Position numbers and translations under genes: made by a program. The notes under the pieces are model-generated. The model had not been told where the DNA came from, searched no databases, and saw nothing but the letters and a program-made list of their open reading frames with translations. Of a DNA stretch of 64,000 bases, positions 30,020 through 40,979 are shown piece by piece (positions within the stretch are counted from its first letter, which is position 1; each line of letters opens with the position of its first letter). The DNA is from Noviherbaspirillum sp. Root189 (GTDB taxonomy: Bacteria; Pseudomonadota; Gammaproteobacteria; Burkholderiales; Burkholderiaceae_D): contig NZ_LMHZ01000010.1 of the NCBI RefSeq assembly GCF_001428545.1, positions 1-64,000 of the forward strand, written 5' to 3'.

Positions 30020-31285
30020 TCAGAATTTGATCAGCTTGACGACCTTGATGGACTGGTTCTGAACCTGCACGATTTCGACGATGCAGTCGGCGATCTTCAG
30101 ACTGACCAGTGCCTCTGGAATGTCGCGCAATTCCTCCAGCAGCAGGCCATTGAGTGTCTTGGGGCCGTCGACGGGCAGCGTCAGCCCAAGATGTTTGTTA
30201 ATGTCGCGCAGCGTGGTCGTTCCTTCGACCAGGCATTCGCCCTTGGCATCCCAGCAAAAGCCTTCAGCCCGTGCAGCGCCCGGCATGGAAGTAGTGAATT
30301 CTCCGATCATCTCCTCGATGATGTCTTCCAGCGTCACCAAGCCCTGAACCTCGCCGTACTCATCGACGATGATGCCCAGGCGCTCATGATTTTCCTGAAA
30401 ATACTGGAGTTGCGTGAAGACGCCCGTGTCTTCGGGAATGAAATAGGGTGGCGTCAGCAGTTGGCGGAAATGCTCGGCATTGAGTTCGTCTTCCTGATCA
30501 AGTAATGCAATCGCCTTACGCACGTGAAGAATGCCAATGACGCGATTGATTTCGCCTTCGTAGACCGGCAACTTATTGTGGTAGCACGTCGTCAGCTGGT
30601 GCAGAATTTCCTCGACTGGCATCGCAATGTTCAGGGCTTCGATCTGGGCACGCGGTGTCATGACGTCCTCGACCGACAGGTCTTCAAGTGCAAACAGATT
30701 GAGCAGGATGCTCTTATGTTTTCGCGGAATGAAGTGCCCGCTTTCCATGACGATTGAACGCAATTCTTCTGTTGACACGGCCGTATCTGTACTTCTTTGC
30801 TCTACTCGCAGTATGCGGAGCAGGAAGCCAACGATCAGGTTGGTCAGCCATACCAGCGGATTCATGATGACCATGAGAAATCGCAAGACCGGGGCGACGA
30901 GCATGGCAATCCGTTCCGGATGCGCCGCGCCGATCACCTTTGGCGTAATTTCAGCAAAGATAATGATGGCGAACGAAACTCCGGTCGATGCGACAGCGAG
31001 CGCATATTTGCTTTGGCCGAAATAATAGATGGCAAAGGCTGCAGCCAGTGCCGAGGCGGCCGAGTTGATCAGGTTATTGCCGAGAAGGATGACGCCGAGC
31101 AGACGTTCCGTTTCCTCCAGTAACTGGAGGACCAGGGTGGCGCGCCGGTTTCCGGTCGAGGCGAGATGCCGCATGCGATAGCGGCTCAAGGCCATCATCG
31201 CCGTTTCAGAAATCGAAAAAAAACCAGATAGAAGGAGGAGTAAGACAAGCCCAAGTACTTGGGCCCATAAGGGAACGGCATCCAA
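30020..31285 (-). CDS. CNNM/CorC-type transporter with CBS pair
   Basis: The 421-residue protein belongs to the HlyC/CorC (UPF0053, CNNM) family. It has an N-terminal DUF21 domain with about four membrane segments (residues 1-190), a CBS-domain pair (about 210-330, including VEDVMTPRAQIEALN and IVDEYGEVQGLVTLEDI) and a C-terminal CorC_HlyC domain. Relatives are linked to Mg2+/Co2+ efflux; the bound ion here is not known. It lies alone between pilB and tRNA-Pro. Confidence 0.92.
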   Translation of the reverse strand: MDAVPLWAQVLGLVLLLLLSGFFSISETAMMALSRYRMRHLASTGNRRATLVLQLLEETERLLGVILLGNNLINSAASALAAAFAIYYFGQSKYALAVASTGVSFAIIIFAEITPKVIGAAHPERIAMLVAPVLRFLMVIMNPLVWLTNLIVGFLLRILRVEQRSTDTAVSTEELRSIVMESGHFIPRKHKSILLNLFALEDLSVEDVMTPRAQIEALNIAMPVEEILHQLTTCYHNKLPVYEGEINRVIGILHVRKAIALLDQEDELNAEHFRQLLTPPYFIPEDTGVFTQLQYFQENHERLGIIVDEYGEVQGLVTLEDIIEEMIGEFTTSMPGAARAEGFCWDAKGECLVEGTTTLRDINKHLGLTLPVDGPKTLNGLLLEELRDIPEALVSLKIADCIVEIVQVQNQSIKVVKLIKF

Positions 31286-31384
31286 AGGGTCACCGTGAGA
31301 AAGGATGGAAGAGGTTATTCGGGACAGCCATGATGCTGGCTAACTGTCCGAAGCATTCCGAAGCATTCCGAACCATAAAAGAAT

Positions 31385-31461
31385 TGGTCGGGGTGAGAGG
31401 ATTCGAACCTCCGGCCTCTACGTCCCGAACGTAGCGCTCTACCAGGCTAAGCTACACCCCG
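31385..31461 (-). tRNA. tRNA-Pro (anticodon CGG)
   Basis: Read on the minus strand, the 77-nt gene folds into a cloverleaf. The acceptor stem is CGGGGTG / CACCCCG, and the anticodon stem CTACG / CGTAG flanks the loop TTCGGGA with anticodon CGG. The T arm contains GGTTCGAATCC, and CCA is encoded. It reads proline CCG codons. Confidence 0.97.
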
Positions 31462-31498
31462 CTTGCAGTAGCGACGAAACACTCACAGGCGGATTCGC

Positions 31499-32488
31499 CT
31501 AGTGGTTACGGTCGACCGCGAAAGCGCATAATTGTAGCAGGGAATCCTTGAATTTGCTATTCCCGAGCGCTGCGATTGCGTCCGCTGCGCGTTTCGCCGC
31601 ATTCTCGGCTTGCCGTTTTGTGTAATCAAGTGCGCCGGAATTTATGATCGCGGACAGGATTTCGTCAAAGTGCTGCTCATCACCGTTTTGTATGCAGGCA
31701 CGCACCAGGTGGCGCTGCTCATCGGTGCCATGTTGCATGAGATAAATCAGCGGCAGGGTAGGCTTGCCTTCTCGCAGGTCATCGCCCACATTCTTGCCGA
31801 TGTCATCGGCATTCCCACTGTAATCAAGCACATCGTCGATCAGTTGAAATGCCGTACCGACGGAGCGTCCATACTCTGCGGCAGCATCGATTTCGGTCTC
31901 ACTGGCGCCAGCGATCAGGGCGCCAAGCTGTGCCGCTGCTTCGAACAGCTTGGCGGTCTTGGAGCGGATAACCTGCAGATAGCGTTCTTCGGTGACGTCC
32001 GGGTCGTGCATGTTCAGCAGCTGCAGCACTTCGCCTTCTGCGATCACATTCGTCGCATCGGCCAGGATTTGCATGACCCGCATATTGCCAACGGCAACCA
32101 TGATCTGAAATGCCCGGGAATAGACGAAGTCTCCAACCAGCACTGAGGCAGCATTGCCGAACATCGCATTCGCTGTTTCACGCCCGCGCCGCATTGACGA
32201 TTCGTCAACCACGTCGTCATGCAGCAGGGTGGCGGTATGGATAAATTCCACCACCGCCGCGAGGTCATGATGATGTGAACCACGATACCCGAAAGCATTT
32301 GCAACCAGCAGGACGAGTACCGGCCGGATGCGCTTGCCGCCGGCACTGATGATGTACTCCGCAATCTGGTTGACCAAAGGTACTTCAGAATGAAGTTGCC
32401 GGCGGATGACCGTGTTAACGGCTTCCATGTCGGCGGAAATCGGTTCGATGATGCTGTTTTGGGTAGCGGGTTGTGGAGCGGCAGACAA
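31499..32488 (-). CDS. ispB: Octaprenyl (polyprenyl) diphosphate synthase
   Basis: IspB builds the long isoprenoid side chain of ubiquinone. Both aspartate-rich motifs are present: first LLHDDVVDES, second QLIDDVLDYSG. The predicted 329 residues fit the family (about 320). The frame is open to 32656, but the best start is a TTG at 32488 giving LSAAPQPATQNS, just before the conserved IIEPISADMEAVN segment. An in-frame ATG at 32551 would add about 20 unconserved residues. It is divergent from rplU. Confidence 0.93.
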   Translation of the reverse strand: MSAAPQPATQNSIIEPISADMEAVNTVIRRQLHSEVPLVNQIAEYIISAGGKRIRPVLVLLVANAFGYRGSHHHDLAAVVEFIHTATLLHDDVVDESSMRRGRETANAMFGNAASVLVGDFVYSRAFQIMVAVGNMRVMQILADATNVIAEGEVLQLLNMHDPDVTEERYLQVIRSKTAKLFEAAAQLGALIAGASETEIDAAAEYGRSVGTAFQLIDDVLDYSGNADDIGKNVGDDLREGKPTLPLIYLMQHGTDEQRHLVRACIQNGDEQHFDEILSAIINSGALDYTKRQAENAAKRAADAIAALGNSKFKDSLLQLCAFAVDRNH

Positions 32489-32606
32489 GATAAAACCTGC
32501 GGAAGCGTGAATTTGCGGAATTATACGATGACAAGAGGGACTCGCCAGCATTGCTTTTATCGTCACGGCGTTGATGATATCCGTCCGGCACTTCCGAAAA
32601 CGTCTT

Positions 32607-32635
32607 TTGACGCATGTTCTAAGTCTATGTATAAT
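32607..32635 (+). promoter_or_regulatory. Strong sigma-70 promoter of rplU-rpmA
   Basis: TTGACG (32607-32612) and TATAAT (32630-32635) are spaced exactly 17 bp, nearly full consensus, about 85 bp before the rplU start. It fits the high expression of ribosomal protein genes. Confidence 0.88.
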
Positions 32636-32721
32636 CAGGGGTTTTCCCGAATCCAACCGGATTGACAGGGCAGGAGCGGAAAAAAGAATAGTTCATTTAC
32701 ATATATTTGATGAGGTTTCAC

Positions 32722-33033
32722 ATGTACGCGGTCATAAAAACCGGTGGCAAACAGTATAAAGTTGCTGCTGGCGAAAAACTTAAAGTAGAACAGATACCGG
32801 CAGACATTGGTTCCGAAATCACCCTTGATCAAGTGCTCGCAGTGGGCGCTGGTGACACCATTAAATTCGGTGCGCCGCTGGTTGAAGGTGCCAAGGTCCA
32901 GGCTACGGTAGTGGCGCACGGTCGCCACGATAAGGTCAAAATTTTCAAGATGCGCCGCCGCAAGCACTACCAGAAGCGTCAAGGGCATCGTCAAAATTAC
33001 ACCGAATTGCAAATCGTCTCGATCAACGCCTGA
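32722..33033 (+). CDS. rplU: Large-subunit ribosomal protein bL21
   Basis: The 103-residue protein opens with the family signature [14 protein letters not shown] and ends in the basic segment with [16 protein letters not shown]. It binds 23S rRNA in the 50S subunit. A short in-frame TTG extension to 32707 is discarded because the ATG at 32722 is the conserved start. rpmA follows after 42 bp. Confidence 0.98.
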   Translation: MYAVIKTGGKQYKVAAGEKLKVEQIPADIGSEITLDQVLAVGAGDTIKFGAPLVEGAKVQATVVAHGRHDKVKIFKMRRRKHYQKRQGHRQNYTELQIVSINA

Positions 33034-33075
33034 TTCAAGCGAACATCGAGCTAACCGGATACCAAGGAGTCTTAA

Positions 33076-33333
33076 ATGGCACACAAAAAAGGCGGCGGCA
33101 CCACGCGCAACGGTCGCGATTCCGAGTCGAAACGACTGGGCGTCAAAGTCTACGGCGGCCAAAGCATCAATGCAGGCGGCATCATCATTCGTCAGCGCGG
33201 CACACGCGTGCATGCTGGTGAAAACGTCGGCATGGGCAAGGACCACACCCTGTTCGCGCTGATCGACGGCAAGGTGCAGTTCACCACCAAGGGCGCACTG
33301 CAGCGCCACACCGTGATGGTAGTGCCGGCGTAA
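33076..33333 (+). CDS. rpmA: Large-subunit ribosomal protein bL27
   Basis: The 85-residue bL27 starts [20 protein letters not shown], the flexible N-terminus that reaches the peptidyl-transferase centre. AAGGAG sits 7 nt upstream of the ATG. It pairs with rplU, as in nearly all bacteria. Confidence 0.98.
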   Translation: MAHKKGGGTTRNGRDSESKRLGVKVYGGQSINAGGIIIRQRGTRVHAGENVGMGKDHTLFALIDGKVQFTTKGALQRHTVMVVPA

Positions 33334-33377
33334 TCGCCGACCCTGCAACAACACAAGCAAAGGCGAAAGCCTTCGAT

Positions 33378-33408
33378 AAAAAGGCTCTGCCGACGGTAGG
33401 GCCTTTTT
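33378..33408 (+). terminator. Intrinsic terminator between rpmA and obgE
   Basis: AAAAAGGC (33378-33385) pairs with GCCTTTTT (33401-33408), with an inner CTGCC / GGTAG stem. It separates the ribosomal genes from obgE, possibly with partial read-through. Confidence 0.8.
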
Positions 33409-33410
33409 AG

Positions 33411-34547
<1,137 letters not shown>

Positions 34548-34556
34548 AGTCTGTTT

Positions 34557-34580
34557 CGCTGGCCGCTGCATTGGCCAGCG
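34557..34580 (+). repeat. Hairpin between obgE and proB
   Basis: CGCTGGCC (34557-34564) and GGCCAGCG (34573-34580) pair over 8 nt. It has no U-tract and lies 10 nt after the obgE stop. Confidence 0.5.
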
Positions 34581-34663
34581 TTGGCTGATGCGCCGGGCGA
34601 CGGGAGACGTTCACGTATTCGGCGTGTCCGTCATCTCCGCTGTCTGCGCTGTCGTCACCTACT

Positions 34664-35782
34664 ATGAATTCAGTTATTCAAAAAGCCAAACGCATCATCA
34701 TCAAAGTCGGCTCGTCGCTGGTCACCAATGACGGCAAGGGCCTAGACAGTAGCGCGATTGCCAAGTGGGCCGAGCAGATCGCGCAGTTGCGGGCACTTGG
34801 CAAGGAAGTGGTATTGGTCAGTTCAGGTGCGATTGCCGAAGGCATGCAACGTCTGGGATTTGAGAAGCGGCCGACCGGCGTGCATGAATTGCAAGCCTGT
34901 GCCGCCGTCGGGCAAATGGGCCTGGCACAGATCTACGAAACCAGTTTTCGGCATCATAATTTGCGTACCGCGCAGGTACTGCTTACGCATGCCGATCTTG
35001 CCGACCGCGAGCGTTACCTGAATGCGCGCTCCACGTTGTTCACGCTGCTGCGATTCGGGGTCATCCCTATCATTAATGAAAACGATACGGTGGTTACCGA
35101 TGAAATCAAGTTCGGGGACAACGATACCCTTGGCGCCCTGGTAGCCAACCTGATCGAAGGTGATGCACTTGTCATTCTCACGGACCAGAAAGGCTTGTAC
35201 ACGGCCGATCCACGCAGAAATCCCGCCGCTGAATTCGTCCATGAAGCGAAAGCTGGAGATCCCACGCTGGAAGCAATGGCGGGCGGGGCCGGAACCGGTA
35301 TTGGCCGTGGCGGCATGCTGACCAAGATTCTCGCTGCCAAGCGTGCAGCAACGTCGGGCGCACATACGGTGATTGCCTGGGGCAGGGAAGAGCAGGTATT
35401 GACCAGGCTTGCTACCGGCGAAGCAATCGGTACCCAGTTAACAGCGCAGACAGCGCAACTGACCGCTCGCAAGCAATGGATGGCGGATCACCTGCAGACC
35501 GCAGGTAAAGTGGTATTGGATGCAGGTGCGGTTCAGAAGCTCACTGCGGAAGGCAAGTCACTGTTGCCTATCGGTGTCATCGAAGTCGCAGGCGACTTCG
35601 GACGAGGGGACGTGATTACGTGTATCGATGAAAACGGACGCCCGGTAGCGCGCGGCATGAGCAATTATGCAAGTTCCGAGGCCCGTCGCATCATGCGGAG
35701 GCCATCGACTGAAATCCTGTCCATTCTCGGCTTCGTCGAAGAGCCGGAACTTGTGCATCGGGATAACATGGTGCTGTTGTAA
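34664..35782 (+). CDS. proB: Glutamate 5-kinase
   Basis: ProB phosphorylates glutamate in the first step of proline synthesis and is feedback-inhibited by proline. The 372-residue protein has an amino-acid-kinase domain ([14 protein letters not shown], the [18 protein letters not shown] active-site segment, [11 protein letters not shown]). A C-terminal PUA domain follows (about 280-372). Length matches the two-domain enzyme. No clear Shine-Dalgarno precedes the ATG; the start is set by homology. Confidence 0.97.
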   Translation: MNSVIQKAKRIIIKVGSSLVTNDGKGLDSSAIAKWAEQIAQLRALGKEVVLVSSGAIAEGMQRLGFEKRPTGVHELQACAAVGQMGLAQIYETSFRHHNLRTAQVLLTHADLADRERYLNARSTLFTLLRFGVIPIINENDTVVTDEIKFGDNDTLGALVANLIEGDALVILTDQKGLYTADPRRNPAAEFVHEAKAGDPTLEAMAGGAGTGIGRGGMLTKILAAKRAATSGAHTVIAWGREEQVLTRLATGEAIGTQLTAQTAQLTARKQWMADHLQTAGKVVLDAGAVQKLTAEGKSLLPIGVIEVAGDFGRGDVITCIDENGRPVARGMSNYASSEARRIMRRPSTEILSILGFVEEPELVHRDNMVLL

Positions 35783-35841
35783 CAAGCCTGCGCAAAGCGC
35801 CTTGCCAAGCTTTGCCGTGTCGATTTGTTAAGCGAAGCCGG

Positions 35842-36372
35842 TCAGCGGTAATTTTCTGACGTCATCGGCTTTTTCTCCCGAATACGGTCAACCATCTGCC
35901 TAGCATTGCCGGCAACCATCAGCTGCTCACAAAAATAGTCTTTTGCCAACACGGCATGGTGCCGGTTGACGCTATTACCTGAGATACGCTCCCACTGATC
36001 GCGTCGCGAGCGTGACCAGGAGCCATCCTGTTGACCAAACGCATACAACTTGTGTTCGAACGCCGCACAACGGATACCTTCGTAGCTGACATTTCTGGCA
36101 CCGCCAGTGCTCAACGCCACCAGTACATAGCGAACCACCCCGTCGGTACCGACCGAGACGGAAGTCGAATCAATGGCGAATGATTGTGATGGACTGGAGA
36201 AAAACGGCAACAGGTTTTCTTGCTTTGGCGCAGGCGGGAGCTGGACCGCAATTTCCTGCCACGGTTTGTCTTCATCGTTGAAATCTTCTTCGAAACGCGA
36301 TTGCGCCTGAACGGCAGCGGCGGCTAGCACGAGTGCGCACAACGCAGCTGCACGGATGACTCCTGCGGGCAT
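35842..36372 (-). CDS. CNP1-like family periplasmic protein
   Basis: The 176-residue protein has a signal peptide (MPAGVIRAAALCALVLAAAA, cleavage about VQA-QS) and the CNP1-like body with FEEDFNDEDKPWQE, common in Betaproteobacteria and of unknown function. The start at 36372 is chosen because AAGGA lies 7 nt upstream and the signal peptide begins there; upstream ATGs at 36396 and further lack this. It lies 79 bp after rppH on the same strand. Confidence 0.82.
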   Translation of the reverse strand: MPAGVIRAAALCALVLAAAAVQAQSRFEEDFNDEDKPWQEIAVQLPPAPKQENLLPFFSSPSQSFAIDSTSVSVGTDGVVRYVLVALSTGGARNVSYEGIRCAAFEHKLYAFGQQDGSWSRSRRDQWERISGNSVNRHHAVLAKDYFCEQLMVAGNARQMVDRIREKKPMTSENYR

Positions 36373-36451
36373 GGCAATATCCTTTCTTTGAGCCATGCCG
36401 ATTTCTTCAGCATGGCTCACCATTAATTTGAGCGTAAAGGCAAAGAACCGA

Positions 36452-37036
36452 TTATTCCTGCTTCGGCTTGGCGGCGGGAGGTTGTGTTTCACCCGTCTGA
36501 CGCGCAGCATGGTTCTGCCTCAGGTATCTTGCACCGTGGCGTTGTCCACCTACACCATGAGAAGGCCGGGTCAGGAAGCGTGATAGTTCCTGCAATGCCT
36601 TTTGGTACACCTCGCGCTTGAACTCGATGACAACGTCCAGCGGCACCCAGTAATCATGCCAGCGCCATGCATCGAATTCCGGATGATCGGTACCGCGCAA
36701 GTTGATATCACAATCACGGCCCACCATGCGCAACAAGAACCAGATCTGCTTCTGTCCACGGTAATGACCACGGATTTCCCTTTTAATAAAGCGGTCGGGA
36801 ACTTCGTAGCGCAGCCAGTCGCGCGTACGTCCGATGATTTTTACATGTTCAGCCTTCAGGCCGACTTCTTCCTCCAGTTCGCGGAACATCGCCTGTTCGG
36901 GTGTCTCTCCGAACTTGATGCCGCCTTGCGGAAACTGCCACGAATGTTCGCGCACCCTTTTTCCCCACCACACCTCGTTATGGGTGTTCAGGAGGATAAT
37001 GCCGACGTTCGGGCGAAAGCCTTCACGGTCCAGCAT
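36452..37036 (-). CDS. rppH: RNA pyrophosphohydrolase
   Basis: RppH removes pyrophosphate from triphosphorylated mRNA 5' ends, triggering decay. The 194-residue protein begins [15 protein letters not shown], and its Nudix box is [20 protein letters not shown]. The C-terminal tail beyond residue 160 is basic and low-complexity, as is usual in this group. GAGGTG precedes the chosen ATG by 4-5 nt; an ATG four codons upstream is less likely. Confidence 0.94.
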   Translation of the reverse strand: MLDREGFRPNVGIILLNTHNEVWWGKRVREHSWQFPQGGIKFGETPEQAMFRELEEEVGLKAEHVKIIGRTRDWLRYEVPDRFIKREIRGHYRGQKQIWFLLRMVGRDCDINLRGTDHPEFDAWRWHDYWVPLDVVIEFKREVYQKALQELSRFLTRPSHGVGGQRHGARYLRQNHAARQTGETQPPAAKPKQE

Positions 37037-37235
37037 GTTGCACCTCAAAACTTTCTGCGGCTAGATCACCCTCATCGTTACAAATTTTGCATGCGCCGGA
37101 TAGCGCAGGCATCATGCCCCCCCCGCTTTCGGGTGGCAGCGTGAATCAAATATGTCGGTAATGGATGCATCAGCCAGCTAATCCTTTAAAATTGAGTTGA
37201 TTATAACCCTCTCTTTTTAAAAAGAATTCACCGTC

Positions 37236-38960
37236 ATGCGCGCATCACGATTTTTTATTTCTACCCTTAAAGAAGCTCCATCGGACGCCGAAATCATCAG
37301 CCATAAACTCATGATGCGCGCCGGGATGATCAAACGTCTCGGCTCTGGCATCTATACCTATATGCCCATGGGTTTGCGCGTGATCCGCAAGGTGGAAAAC
37401 ATCGTGCGCGAAGAAATGAACCGGGCCGGTGCCATCGAGATGCTGATGCCGGTTGTTCAACCCGCAGAGCTTTGGCAGGAAACCGGCCGCTGGGACAAGA
37501 TGGGGCCGGAACTGATGCGCGTCAAGGATCGCCATGGCCGCGACTATGCAATCCAGCCGACTTCCGAAGAAGTCGTCACCGATGTTGTCCGCATGGATAT
37601 CAAGTCCTATCGCCAGTTGCCGATCAACTTCTACCATATCCAGACCAAGTTCCGCGATGAACGCCGCCCGCGCTTCGGCCTGATGCGTGGTCGCGAATTC
37701 ACAATGAAGGATGCATATTCGTTCGACCGGGATGTTGAAGGAATGCAGAATTCTTACAAGATCATGTACGACGCCTATGTCCGTATCTTCGATCGCTTCG
37801 GGCTGCAGTTCCGTGCGGTCGCCGCCGATAATGGCGCGATCGGCGGTTCCGGTTCGCATGAGTTCCACGTGATTGCCGATACCGGCGAAGATGCTCTCGT
37901 TTATTGCCCGCAGTCCGACTATGCGGCCAATATGGAAGCAGCTGAAGCCGTCGCACCTTTAGCTCCGCGCGCTGCGGCCACACAGCCGCTTGTGAAGACA
38001 CCGACACCGGGCAAGGCAAAATGTGAACATGTTGCCGAGTTGCTGAACCTGCCTTTATCGCAGACGGTAAAGTCCATCGTACTGACCGTCGAAAAGGAAG
38101 ACGCCGACAAGGAAGTCTGGCTGTTATTGCTACGCGGCGACCATGAGCTTAATGAGGTCAAGGCCAGCAAGATTCCCGGCCTGACCAATTATCGGTTCGC
38201 CAGCGAAGCTGAAATCCTGGAATGGTTCGGCACCAAGCCTGGATACCTTGGACCCATAGGCCCCAAAAAACCGATAAAGCTTGTTGCCGATCGGACGGTC
38301 GTCGCCATGGCCGACTTCGTTTGCGGTGCCAACGAAGAAGATTTCCACTATACCGGCGTGAATTGGGGACGTGATATTCCTGAGCCTGTCGTAGCCGACT
38401 TGCGCAACGTGGTGGAGGGAGACCCGTCTCCGGACGGCAAGGGTGTGCTCGCGATCCAGCGCGGGATCGAGGTTGGTCACGTATTTCAGCTCGGCACCCG
38501 GTATTCGAAAGACATGAACGCGACCTACCTGGATGAAACCGGCAAGCCGCAGTTCATGCAGATGGGCTGCTACGGCATTGGTGTCACACGCATTCTGGGC
38601 GCGGCAATCGAGCAGAATTTTGACGACAAGGGCATCATCTGGCCGGCCTCAATCGCGCCGTTCGCAGTCGTCCTGTGCCCGATGGGTTACGACCGCAGTG
38701 AAGCCGTGAAGGCCGAGACTGACAAGCTGTATGAGGCCATGCTTGCTGCCGGCGTTGATGTCATTCTCGATGACCGTGGCGAACGTCCGGGTGTCATGCT
38801 CGCCGATTGGGAATTGATCGGCGTGCCGCATCGCGTGGTGGTCGGCGAGCGCGGACTCAAGGAAGGCAAGCTTGAATACCAGGGGCGCCGCGATGCTGCT
38901 GCGACCCCGGTGCCTGCAGCCGAGATGCTCGCTTTCGTTCAGGCGCGTCTCAGCGCGTGA
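37236..38960 (+). CDS. proS: Prolyl-tRNA synthetase
   Basis: ProS charges tRNA-Pro. The 574-residue bacterial-type class II enzyme has motif 1 near [20 protein letters not shown] and motif 2 around [18 protein letters not shown] YbaK-like INS editing domain (about 225-385) and the C-terminal anticodon-binding domain follow. Start [13 protein letters not shown] is the conserved N-terminus. It is followed by the lytic transglycosylase after 13 bp. Confidence 0.98.
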   Translation: MRASRFFISTLKEAPSDAEIISHKLMMRAGMIKRLGSGIYTYMPMGLRVIRKVENIVREEMNRAGAIEMLMPVVQPAELWQETGRWDKMGPELMRVKDRHGRDYAIQPTSEEVVTDVVRMDIKSYRQLPINFYHIQTKFRDERRPRFGLMRGREFTMKDAYSFDRDVEGMQNSYKIMYDAYVRIFDRFGLQFRAVAADNGAIGGSGSHEFHVIADTGEDALVYCPQSDYAANMEAAEAVAPLAPRAAATQPLVKTPTPGKAKCEHVAELLNLPLSQTVKSIVLTVEKEDADKEVWLLLLRGDHELNEVKASKIPGLTNYRFASEAEILEWFGTKPGYLGPIGPKKPIKLVADRTVVAMADFVCGANEEDFHYTGVNWGRDIPEPVVADLRNVVEGDPSPDGKGVLAIQRGIEVGHVFQLGTRYSKDMNATYLDETGKPQFMQMGCYGIGVTRILGAAIEQNFDDKGIIWPASIAPFAVVLCPMGYDRSEAVKAETDKLYEAMLAAGVDVILDDRGERPGVMLADWELIGVPHRVVVGERGLKEGKLEYQGRRDAAATPVPAAEMLAFVQARLSA

Positions 38961-38973
38961 GGATAGCCTCGAC

Positions 38974-39582
38974 GTGACGCAATTTTACTTGCGCCTGCTG
39001 GCAGTCGCCCTGGCGCTGTGGATAGCTGCTGACGCCCGTGCCGGCAACCAGAAGGAAGAAGCGCTGGCCGACTCGGTCCGGCTGGCGCTGGCACGGTCCA
39101 TCAGCGACACCCGTCCCCCCAGGACTGAATTTCCGGATATCCAGGAGCGCATCAAATACCTGCACTGGTTGGGTGAAATGTCCGAGCGGCTGAAGAAGCG
39201 CATGCCTGACATGCAGATCCGGCGTGAATTTCTGCAGACAGCGTGGTATGAGGCCAAGCGGGCCGGCCTTGATCCTGCCATGGTTCTCGGCCTGATCCAG
39301 GTCGAATCCGCCTTCCGGAAATATGCCGTGTCGCCGGTAGGCGCACACGGTTATATGCAAGTCATGCCATTCTGGACTCGTGTCATCGGTGACGGCGATC
39401 GCAAAAAGCTGTTCCACATGCAGACCAACCTCCGCTACGGCTGCTCCATCCTGCGGCTTTACCTCGACATTGAACGCGGCGACCTCTATCTGGCGCTCGG
39501 CCGTTACAACGGTAGTCGGGGCAAGCCGGAGTATCCGAATGCCGTACTGGCGGCATGGAAGAATTGGGAATTCAAACAGTAA
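38974..39582 (+). CDS. Lytic transglycosylase (SLT domain)
   Basis: The 202-residue exported protein carries an SLT-type domain at about residues 90-195. The catalytic glutamate lies in LIQVESAFRKYAVSPVGAHG and the GYMQVMPFW motif follows. Such enzymes cleave peptidoglycan with 1,6-anhydro product formation. A hydrophobic signal segment (LRLLAVALALWIAADARA) starts at residue 5. A GTG start at 38974 is preferred: GAGGA lies about 10 nt upstream and the signal peptide then starts at the N-terminus. The frame extends back into proS. Confidence 0.88.
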   Translation: MTQFYLRLLAVALALWIAADARAGNQKEEALADSVRLALARSISDTRPPRTEFPDIQERIKYLHWLGEMSERLKKRMPDMQIRREFLQTAWYEAKRAGLDPAMVLGLIQVESAFRKYAVSPVGAHGYMQVMPFWTRVIGDGDRKKLFHMQTNLRYGCSILRLYLDIERGDLYLALGRYNGSRGKPEYPNAVLAAWKNWEFKQ

Positions 39583-39680
39583 GTCCTTGGAGCGCGTTCG
39601 TCCTGCTTCGGTCAGGCAAGGCCGATGTGAAGAGCCGACCGTCCGGCTCATGGCTTATTCAGCGGTATTTTCAGCTGTAA

Positions 39681-39717
39681 AAACAAAAACGCCCGCGCGA
39701 TGCGGGCGTTTTTGTTT
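39681..39717. terminator. Bidirectional intrinsic terminator
   Basis: A perfect 16-bp stem (AAACAAAAACGCCCGC, 39681-39696, with its complement at 39702-39717) has a 5-nt loop. It gives T-rich tails on both strands, serving the convergent transglycosylase and histone-like genes. Confidence 0.93.
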
Positions 39718-39735
39718 GGCCTCTGGAAAGAGAGA

Positions 39736-40251
39736 TTATTGCAGGTGATTGGAAATGAGTTTCGTCATTTCGAACATCGACACTTGCTTCTTCCCGCCAA
39801 ACACAGCTTTCAGCTTGTCATCCGCATTGATCATGCGCTTGTTGGCATCATCTTGCAGCTTGTTCTTCTTGATGTAGTCCCAAACCTTCTTGGTGACTTC
39901 AGTACGCGGCAGCGGATTGGCACCAATCACTGCACCCAAGGTAGCGGATGGCGTCATCGGCTTCATGAACGCTGCATTCGGCTTGCGTGCGGCCTTCGGT
40001 TTTGCTGCTGCTTTCTTTGCTACCGGCTTGGCTGCTGCCTTTTTCGCAGGAGCTGCTTTCTTTGCCGGAGCGGCTTTCTTGGCTGCGGGTTTTGCTGCTG
40101 CTTTCTTTGCTACCGGCTTGGCTGCTGCTTTTTTTGCAGGAGCTGCTTTCTTTGCCGGAGCGGCCTTTTTTGCTGCAGGTTTTGCTGCGGCTTTCTTCGC
40201 AGCGGGCTTCTTGGCGGCTGCCTTGGCCGCGGGTTTTTTGGCTGTTGCCAT
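39736..40251 (-). CDS. Histone H1-like / SWIB-domain fusion protein
   Basis: The 171-residue protein combines a Lys/Ala/Pro-rich histone H1-like tail (about residues 1-90) with a C-terminal SWIB/MDM2 domain (about 92-170, with PLPRTEVTKKVWDYIKKNKL and INADDKLKAVFGG). The tail binds DNA non-specifically; bacterial SWIB domains are of unknown role and are best known from Chlamydia. The tail contains a perfectly periodic 30-residue repeat in two copies. AGGAGG precedes the ATG at 40251; upstream in-frame codons are discarded. Confidence 0.9.
   Translation of the reverse strand: MATAKKPAAKAAAKKPAAKKAAAKPAAKKAAPAKKAAPAKKAAAKPVAKKAAAKPAAKKAAPAKKAAPAKKAAAKPVAKKAAAKPKAARKPNAAFMKPMTPSATLGAVIGANPLPRTEVTKKVWDYIKKNKLQDDANKRMINADDKLKAVFGGKKQVSMFEMTKLISNHLQ
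40000..40179. repeat. 90-bp direct repeat inside the SWIB fusion gene
   Basis: Two adjacent 90-bp copies encode the 30-residue Lys/Ala/Pro/Val unit of the histone-like tail. They differ by only a few synonymous bases, suggesting a recent duplication and easy length change. Confidence 0.8.
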
Positions 40252-40930
40252 CTTCAAGCCTCCTTCACAAAGTGTGTTGGGAAATTGCGTCATATCACGC
40301 AACGCTAATAGTGGTGCGGTTTTTCAAGGTATGCAAGTGTTTTTTGATCGTTTTCATATGATTTTTTGGAGTGCGCGAGACGCGATCTTCATAGGAGAAA
40401 ATGCGATATCGACCTTATGTGAAAGGGGCATGGCACAGTCATGATGCAGTGAAGCGTGCGAGGAAGGCGCCGCAGTGCACCGCTTGGTGAGGCCATATCG
40501 ACGTGGCGCGAAAAACGTCGATAGGCCGGAGAGCCGCGCTGGGCGCGGCTCTCCGAGGGGTAGGGGGTGTAAGGGCAAGGCCGCGACGATACATCCGCAC
40601 GACGAATACGGCTGTCCGGCAGGCCTTATGTCCCGCGCTTGATCACCGATTTGGTAAGGCGGCTTTCACCGTTTGGATGCGTCGTCTCCCCTCTGACAGA
40701 GCCGTTTTCACAGCGCGGCGCGCTACTAACCTACGTCTGTGCGCGTTGGATGCAAGCCACGCTATAAGCCATTGGGCTTGAATCGGCCGTCGTGAATGGG
40801 GAGTCGCCAGAGACAGACTGGCCGTAGGAACGCAAACTCGGTCAACGCGGCTACGGCGGTAAGGGGTGCTTGGGCCCGCCAGACGCTATGGCATTCTGCA
40901 AGGCGCACGCACCACCGTGCAGACAGGGCG
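40252..40930. other. Long non-coding stretch between the SWIB fusion gene and ffh
   Basis: These nearly 680 bp contain no convincing gene. The short open frames (for example 40503-40781 on plus) are Arg/Ala-rich with no start signals or family resemblance. There is one strong hairpin, GAGAGCCGCGC / GCGCGGCTCTC at about 40529-40555. It is long for such a compact window and could be a decayed gene or hold an RNA. Confidence 0.6.
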
Positions 40931-40957
40931 AAAAAAAGCCGGCTTGGTCGCCGGCTT
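40931..40957 (-). terminator. Intrinsic terminator after ffh
   Basis: On the minus strand AAGCCGGC and GCCGGCTT (40936-40943 / 40950-40957) form the stem and seven T follow (40931-40937). Confidence 0.9.
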
Positions 40958-40979
40958 CCAGGACAATCGCGAAAGCGAC

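Noticed and set aside
40503-40781. 92-codon frame in the gap before ffh
   Set aside because: Arg/Ala-rich composition, no ribosome-binding site and no recognisable domain; typical of GC-rich non-coding DNA.
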